From NCBI GenBank assembly GCA_019414325.1, contig DXMG01000030.1, positions 1-25,733 on the forward strand: a DNA stretch of 25,733 nucleotides, given 5' to 3'. The notes under the pieces were generated by a model. It did no database searches, had not been told where the DNA came from, and saw nothing but the letters and a program-made list of their open reading frames with translations. This DNA is from Collinsella sp. GTDB taxonomy: Bacteria > Actinomycetota > Coriobacteriia > Coriobacteriales > Coriobacteriaceae. Below are positions 22,829 through 25,733 of this stretch, piece after piece; the first letter of the stretch is position 1; each line of letters begins with the position of its first letter. Made by a program: the position numbers and the translations under genes.

Positions 22829-23311
22829 TTACGAGAAGAGCTTGCTCGTGTCCTCAACAGGCGTGCTCGGAACGCGCCTGATCTCCAACTCCACCCCCAA
22901 TTCCTGCAGCTCTTTAAACGCAGCGACATCCTCGTCGTTAACTGCGACGGAGGTGGCGACTTGGCGCTTTCCTTCCGACATGTGCATGTTGCCGATGTTT
23001 ACCTTCTTTATAGGCACACCGCCCTTGACGAGCGTAAGCACGTCTTCCGGTGTTTCGGCCACGATGAAGATCTTCTGGCGCGGGCTCGCCTTGCCAATGA
23101 CGTCGATGGTCTTCTGCAGAGAGAAGAAACGCGTAGCGACGCCGGCGGGAGCGGCCATCTTCATGAGGTTCTGGCGCATGGTGTTGGACGCCACGTCGTC
23201 GTTGGCGACGAGGATGAGGTTGGAGCCCAGGGTGGAGTTCCACTGGGTGGCAACCTGACCATGAACCAGTCGGTTATCGATGCGGGTAAGAAGAATGTTG
23301 GGTTCTGCCAT
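22829..23311 (-). CDS. PTS mannose-family IIB component
   Basis: 160 residues. RIDNRLVHGQVATQW (10-24) contains the phosphorylated His 17, and the rest (FIVAETPEDVLTLVKGGVPIKKVNIGNMHMSEGKRQ) is the standard IIB fold of the mannose/GalNAc/sorbose family. It takes phosphate from IIA in the cytoplasm and passes it to the incoming sugar. The GKR in this last segment fits the AgaV-like branch, but the sugar cannot be fixed from sequence alone. Confidence 0.93.
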   Translation of the reverse strand: MAEPNILLTRIDNRLVHGQVATQWNSTLGSNLILVANDDVASNTMRQNLMKMAAPAGVATRFFSLQKTIDVIGKASPRQKIFIVAETPEDVLTLVKGGVPIKKVNIGNMHMSEGKRQVATSVAVNDEDVAAFKELQELGVELEIRRVPSTPVEDTSKLFS

Positions 23312-23347
23312 GTTGATCAGCTTCCTTTCGTTATTTGCTGACGACAG

Positions 23348-23629
23348 TTACTTGATCTCCTGAATCGCGTAACGCGAAACATCTACGACGGCTCCGGATC
23401 GGACTTTGATCTGGACCTTCTCGCCTTCGATGCCTTTGACGGTTCCGTAGATACCGCCGGCGAAAAGAACCTCTTGACCCGGCTTGAGCTCGGTGTGCAG
23501 CTCCTTGAAGTACTTCTGCTTCTTCTTCATGTTGATTTGCGACCAGATGGTGTAAATCAAGCCCATGATGACAAGCAGGCCTAAAAGGGCGACCGAGGAG
23601 CTCAGGACGTTGGCTCCGAAATCGGCCAT
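23348..23629 (-). CDS. yajC: YajC-like membrane protein inside the PTS operon
   Basis: 93 residues: one N-terminal membrane helix (about 8-30), a basic KKKQKYFKEL stretch, then the YajC beta domain (LKPGQEVLFAGGIYGTVKGIEGEKVQIKV, about 48-76). YajC normally accompanies SecDF, yet here the gene overlaps the IIA gene by one base and precedes IIB. A yajC-like gene also occurs in the hyaluronan-type PTS operon of Streptococcus pneumoniae, so the link is recurrent. It may help insert or stabilise the IIC/IID complex. Confidence 0.88.
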   Translation of the reverse strand: MADFGANVLSSSVALLGLLVIMGLIYTIWSQINMKKKQKYFKELHTELKPGQEVLFAGGIYGTVKGIEGEKVQIKVRSGAVVDVSRYAIQEIK

Positions 23630-24072
23630 TAGATGCCGTCCTCGTCGCCGAAGATATCCTCTTCCTCGGAGCCGGCAACGGATGCGACCGTCTGGGCGGT
23701 GACGCCCGTCTGTCCAACGGTCACGGCCTGCTCGCCAAGCTCGGCGAGCGTGGCATTGCCTCGGAGGAACAGAAGCTCAATAACCATGGGAAGGTTGGTG
23801 CCAGTCAGAACCTCGACGTTGTCGACATCCTGGGCAATCATCATCGACTGGTTGAACGGGGTGCCGCCAAGCAGGTCGGTAAAGACGAGCACGCCATCGC
23901 ACTCCTCGCGCATGGCGGTAATAGCGGCGCGGAGATCCTCACCGTAGGATGCGGCCTGGTCGCCCTCAAAAGGAACGACGGTAAAAGCAGGCTGGTCGCC
24001 GGCAACCATCGCGATAGCGCTTGCAAGGCCGGGTGCGAACTGTCCATGACCGGTAAGAATAAAGCCAACCAT
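23629..24072 (-). CDS. PTS mannose-family IIA component
   Basis: 147 residues. MVGFILTGHGQFAPGL contains the phosphorylated His 9, and DGVLVFTDLLGGTPFNQS (about 59-76) is the second conserved block of the ManX/AgaF fold. It receives phosphate from HPr. The acidic C-terminal tail (GSEEEDIFGDEDGI) is an unstructured extension. It is the first gene of the five-gene operon; GAAGGG lies nine bases upstream of the ATG. Confidence 0.93.
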   Translation of the reverse strand: MVGFILTGHGQFAPGLASAIAMVAGDQPAFTVVPFEGDQAASYGEDLRAAITAMREECDGVLVFTDLLGGTPFNQSMMIAQDVDNVEVLTGTNLPMVIELLFLRGNATLAELGEQAVTVGQTGVTAQTVASVAGSEEEDIFGDEDGI

Positions 24073-24188
24073 TCAAATTTCCCTTCCGAAGGTGTGTACA
24101 ATCTGAGTCCGATGATTTTCGGAAGCCAGCGGGCGCTCGCCCTTAAAGCTTCTTGGAAAGCGTTCTTTGAAGACCAGTGGTTTCTAAA

Positions 24189-24224
24189 CTGGTAGTAACC
24201 ACGTGACGTGTTGTTGTCACTATA
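24189..24224 (-). promoter_or_regulatory. PTS operon promoter region with GntR operator
   Basis: CTGGTAGTAACCA (24189-24201) repeats the agaS operator. On the minus strand a -10-like TATAGT lies at 24219-24224, so the operator would fall about ten bases downstream of the transcription start, a good place for repression. I see no convincing -35 box, so the promoter is tentative; the shared operator is the firmer part. Confidence 0.6.
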
Positions 24225-24240
24225 TCACCCCAGAAGAGGT

Positions 24241-24712
24241 CGCTTTCCTTGATTCATACGGTAAAACGTTTTTGCACCGCTCACGGTGATAAATCGACCG
24301 TTTACCGGTCGTTAACACTTCTACCTGCGGTTTTGAAACCGTTTCGAAATGCTTTGGCAAAAGATCGGATCTTTTCCTGTGTCTAAACAACGCAGGGCGG
24401 CTAAAAATAGCGTGAAGAAAAATTGCAGGTCATTGTGAAGATATGTGAATTGGTCTTTTTGACTTAATACCAGTTAGAACCAGTTTTGAGATTATCGGTG
24501 AACGGTAGTTTTCGACCGTTCACCGGTTACTTGCAATCGTTTGCAGTTGTTTTCCCAGATGAATTAGGGAAGCGCGATGGAGCGCTTGCGCGATCACGGG
24601 AAGTTTTTGGCATTTGTCCTCATCCCCCGAACGCCAAACTCCGGCATCCAAAATGAGCTAATAGCTCACGCTAATCGTTTTCAATCATTACTTACTCAGT
24701 ATACGTAATTAT
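24241..24712. promoter_or_regulatory. Repeat-rich intergenic region, no gene seen
   Basis: No gene is supported. CGACCGTTTACCGGT (24295-24309) and CGACCGTTCACCGGT (24513-24527) are near-identical. The second is part of an 11-bp perfect inverted repeat (CGGTGAACGGT at 24496-24506 with its complement at 24515-24525). GAAACCGTTTC (24335-24345) is a LacI/CcpA-like palindrome. ACCAGTT half sites occur at about 24469-24485. The set suggests binding by more than one regulator upstream of the PTS operon. Confidence 0.5.
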
Positions 24713-24752
24713 TTATCGTTTATCGTTAATTTTGATATGATACAAGTATCAT
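24713..24752 (+). promoter_or_regulatory. Promoter and palindromic operator of the DUF2975 gene
   Basis: An extended -10 (TGATATGAT, with TATGAT at 24736-24741) has a weak -35 (TTATCG at 24713) 17 bases upstream. The perfect palindrome ATGATAC AA GTATCAT (24737-24752) overlaps the -10 box and would cover the start site. Autoregulation by the HTH protein encoded downstream is likely but inferred. Confidence 0.55.
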
Positions 24753-24775
24753 CCAAAACGCCGATTGGAGAGGTT

Positions 24776-25414
24776 ATGGTCCACCGAAACGCATCTATAT
24801 CGAATGAAACCATCAGCCGCGAACAGACGATAGCCAAACTGAGGAAGCTCGCTCGCATCTGCAAATGGGCCACAATCTGCATTACCACAGCGCTCGCTCT
24901 GGGACTCCTCGCAGTCATTGCGATTGACCTTCTACTTATATTGCCCGGCCTCTCCCAAGGGTCGTGCCTCCAATCCGTAGAACTTCAAGCCGGCGAAGGG
25001 CCGTGCCTGGCTATTGTCGGTACCGATGCGCAGGCCCCACTTATGCTCGTCGCACACGATGGCCACACTGCCATAGGGAGCCTCTTGATAACATGCCTCG
25101 CGCTTACCATCGCGATAAGCGTGCGCAGGCTTTTCTTCAACATTGAAAAGGAAGGCAGGCCCTTTGACCTTGAATGTAACCAGACACTTCGTCGAGTAGG
25201 ACATTTATTCCTTATCGGCGGCGTTGCCGTGAGGCTTCTTGGTGCCGTAATCACGGGAATGATACTCTTAGGATTTGGCGGCAGCTTTACGGATGCGTTC
25301 GCCGGCCAGTTATTCGAGCCCTCCATGCTCTTTGCAGGCCTGATTATTTGCCTGATTGCCAGCATCTTCCGCTACGGGTATATCCTGCAAAAACAAGATG
25401 ACGAGTTGCTCTAG
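24776..25414 (+). CDS. DUF2975 family membrane protein
   Basis: 212 residues with four predicted membrane segments (about 33-57, 100-118, 145-165 and 180-200) and the loop SVRRLFFNIEKEGRPFDLECNQTLRRVGHLFL typical of DUF2975. These proteins are usually paired with a small Cro/CI-type regulator, as here. Function is unknown; a membrane sensor or antagonist of its regulator is often suggested. The ATG at 24776 has GGAGAGG just upstream; the ATG at 24737 lies inside the promoter and is rejected. Confidence 0.85.
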   Translation: MVHRNASISNETISREQTIAKLRKLARICKWATICITTALALGLLAVIAIDLLLILPGLSQGSCLQSVELQAGEGPCLAIVGTDAQAPLMLVAHDGHTAIGSLLITCLALTIAISVRRLFFNIEKEGRPFDLECNQTLRRVGHLFLIGGVAVRLLGAVITGMILLGFGGSFTDAFAGQLFEPSMLFAGLIICLIASIFRYGYILQKQDDELL

Positions 25415-25423
25415 GAGGAATCC

Positions 25424-25660
25424 ATGATTATTCTGCGGCTTGACCGCATGCTCGCCGAACGCAAGATCTCATCCAAAGAGCTTGCGGAACGCGTGGGCAT
25501 CTCCCAGGTCAATATGTCACGCATTAAGACGGGCAAGGTTTCTGCCATACGTTTTTCAACTCTTGACGCGATATGTCGGGCACTCGACTGCCAACCGGGC
25601 GATGTACTGGAATATATGCCTGACGATGAAGCCGATAACCTTTTTGGACGTAAAGATTGA
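25424..25660 (+). CDS. Cro/CI-type HTH regulator (YozG-like)
   Basis: 78 residues, almost all one helix-turn-helix domain: LDRMLAERKISSKELAERVG, then ISQVNMSRIKTGKVSAIRFSTLDAICRALDCQPGDVLEY. This is the small YozG-like regulator that accompanies DUF2975. Its AGGAGG overlaps the stop of the DUF2975 gene, so the two are translated together. Its likely target is the palindrome at 24737-24752. Confidence 0.9.
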   Translation: MIILRLDRMLAERKISSKELAERVGISQVNMSRIKTGKVSAIRFSTLDAICRALDCQPGDVLEYMPDDEADNLFGRKD

Positions 25661-25679
25661 TAGGCATAATTTAGCCACC

Positions 25680-25733
25680 TGTTAGCGTCGGAATAATTTA
25701 GCCAAATATAGTCGGCCGAGATTGACCAATCTC
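25680..25733 (+). mobile_element. Left end of an IS21-like element, running out of the window
   Basis: TGTTAGCGTC (25680-25689) is the exact complement of the end of the IS21 remnant at 6141-6150 and begins with TG as IS21 ends do. ATAATTTAGCCA occurs at 25693-25704 inside and at 25666-25677 just outside this end. The body of the element lies beyond the window, so the identification rests on the end match alone. Confidence 0.5.

Noticed and set aside
1..25733. CRISPR array or rRNA genes
   Set aside because: No regularly spaced repeats and no rRNA-like sequence were seen.

Overview
The window looks like part of the chromosome of a high-GC, human-gut Coriobacteriia-type actinobacterium (Collinsella or a close relative). 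This is inferred from GC-rich codon use, strong AAGGAG-type ribosome sites, the tRNA-Thr sequence and the style of the amino-sugar genes; no database was searched. It divides into an integrated mobile element on the left (about 1-13.8 kb) and a resident amino-sugar utilisation locus on the right (about 13.8-24.1 kb). A small regulator pair and the edge of another insertion sequence follow.

Mobile element. A tyrosine integrase (12259-13536) sits beside an attachment site, which is a copy of the 3' half of a tRNA-Thr(CGU) gene (13764-13808). The element therefore lies to the left of that point and its other end is beyond base 1. Reading leftward it holds int, a long inverted repeat at the int/att junction, a hypothetical gene, an excisionase-like HTH gene, a DnaB-like ATPase, a small hypothetical gene, and a mobilisation operon (mobC, VirD4-type coupling protein, relaxase). 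Next come a structured non-coding stretch, an IS21 remnant fused to an ISL3 remnant, and a RiPP-like gene cluster of visibly lower GC. No mating-pore (T4SS) genes are visible, so within this window it looks like an integrative mobilisable element.

RiPP-like cluster (509-4918, minus strand). The order is a PqqD-like recognition domain fused to a GNAT-like domain, a radical SAM enzyme with a cysteine-poor C-terminus, a 67-residue hydrophobic peptide that is the best precursor candidate, a small DUF3784-like membrane protein, a strong hairpin, and an ABC exporter with fused membrane and ATPase domains. The first four genes are tightly coupled (a gap of 8 bases or less, or overlapping). The candidate precursor has no cysteine, so a thioether (sactipeptide or ranthipeptide) product is excluded. 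This is the best candidate in the window for an undescribed system.

Amino-sugar locus. A mannose-family PTS (IIA, YajC, IIB, IIC, IID), a GntR/UTRA regulator, AgaS-type deaminase/isomerase, NagA deacetylase, a PfkB/LacC-type sugar-phosphate kinase, an aldose-1-epimerase homologue and a YhcH/NanQ-type protein fit uptake and breakdown of N-acetylgalactosamine or a related amino sugar. The expected route runs through tagatose-6-phosphate to the bisphosphate; the aldolase is not in the window. Near-identical palindromes upstream of agaS and of the PTS operon are the likely GntR operators. A 3' fragment of a second nagA survives between the kinase and yhcH genes.

Right edge. After a repeat-rich 0.7-kb intergenic region come a DUF2975 membrane protein and its partner Cro/CI regulator. 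The window ends in the terminal inverted repeat of an IS21-like element whose first bases match the end of the IS21 remnant at 6150.
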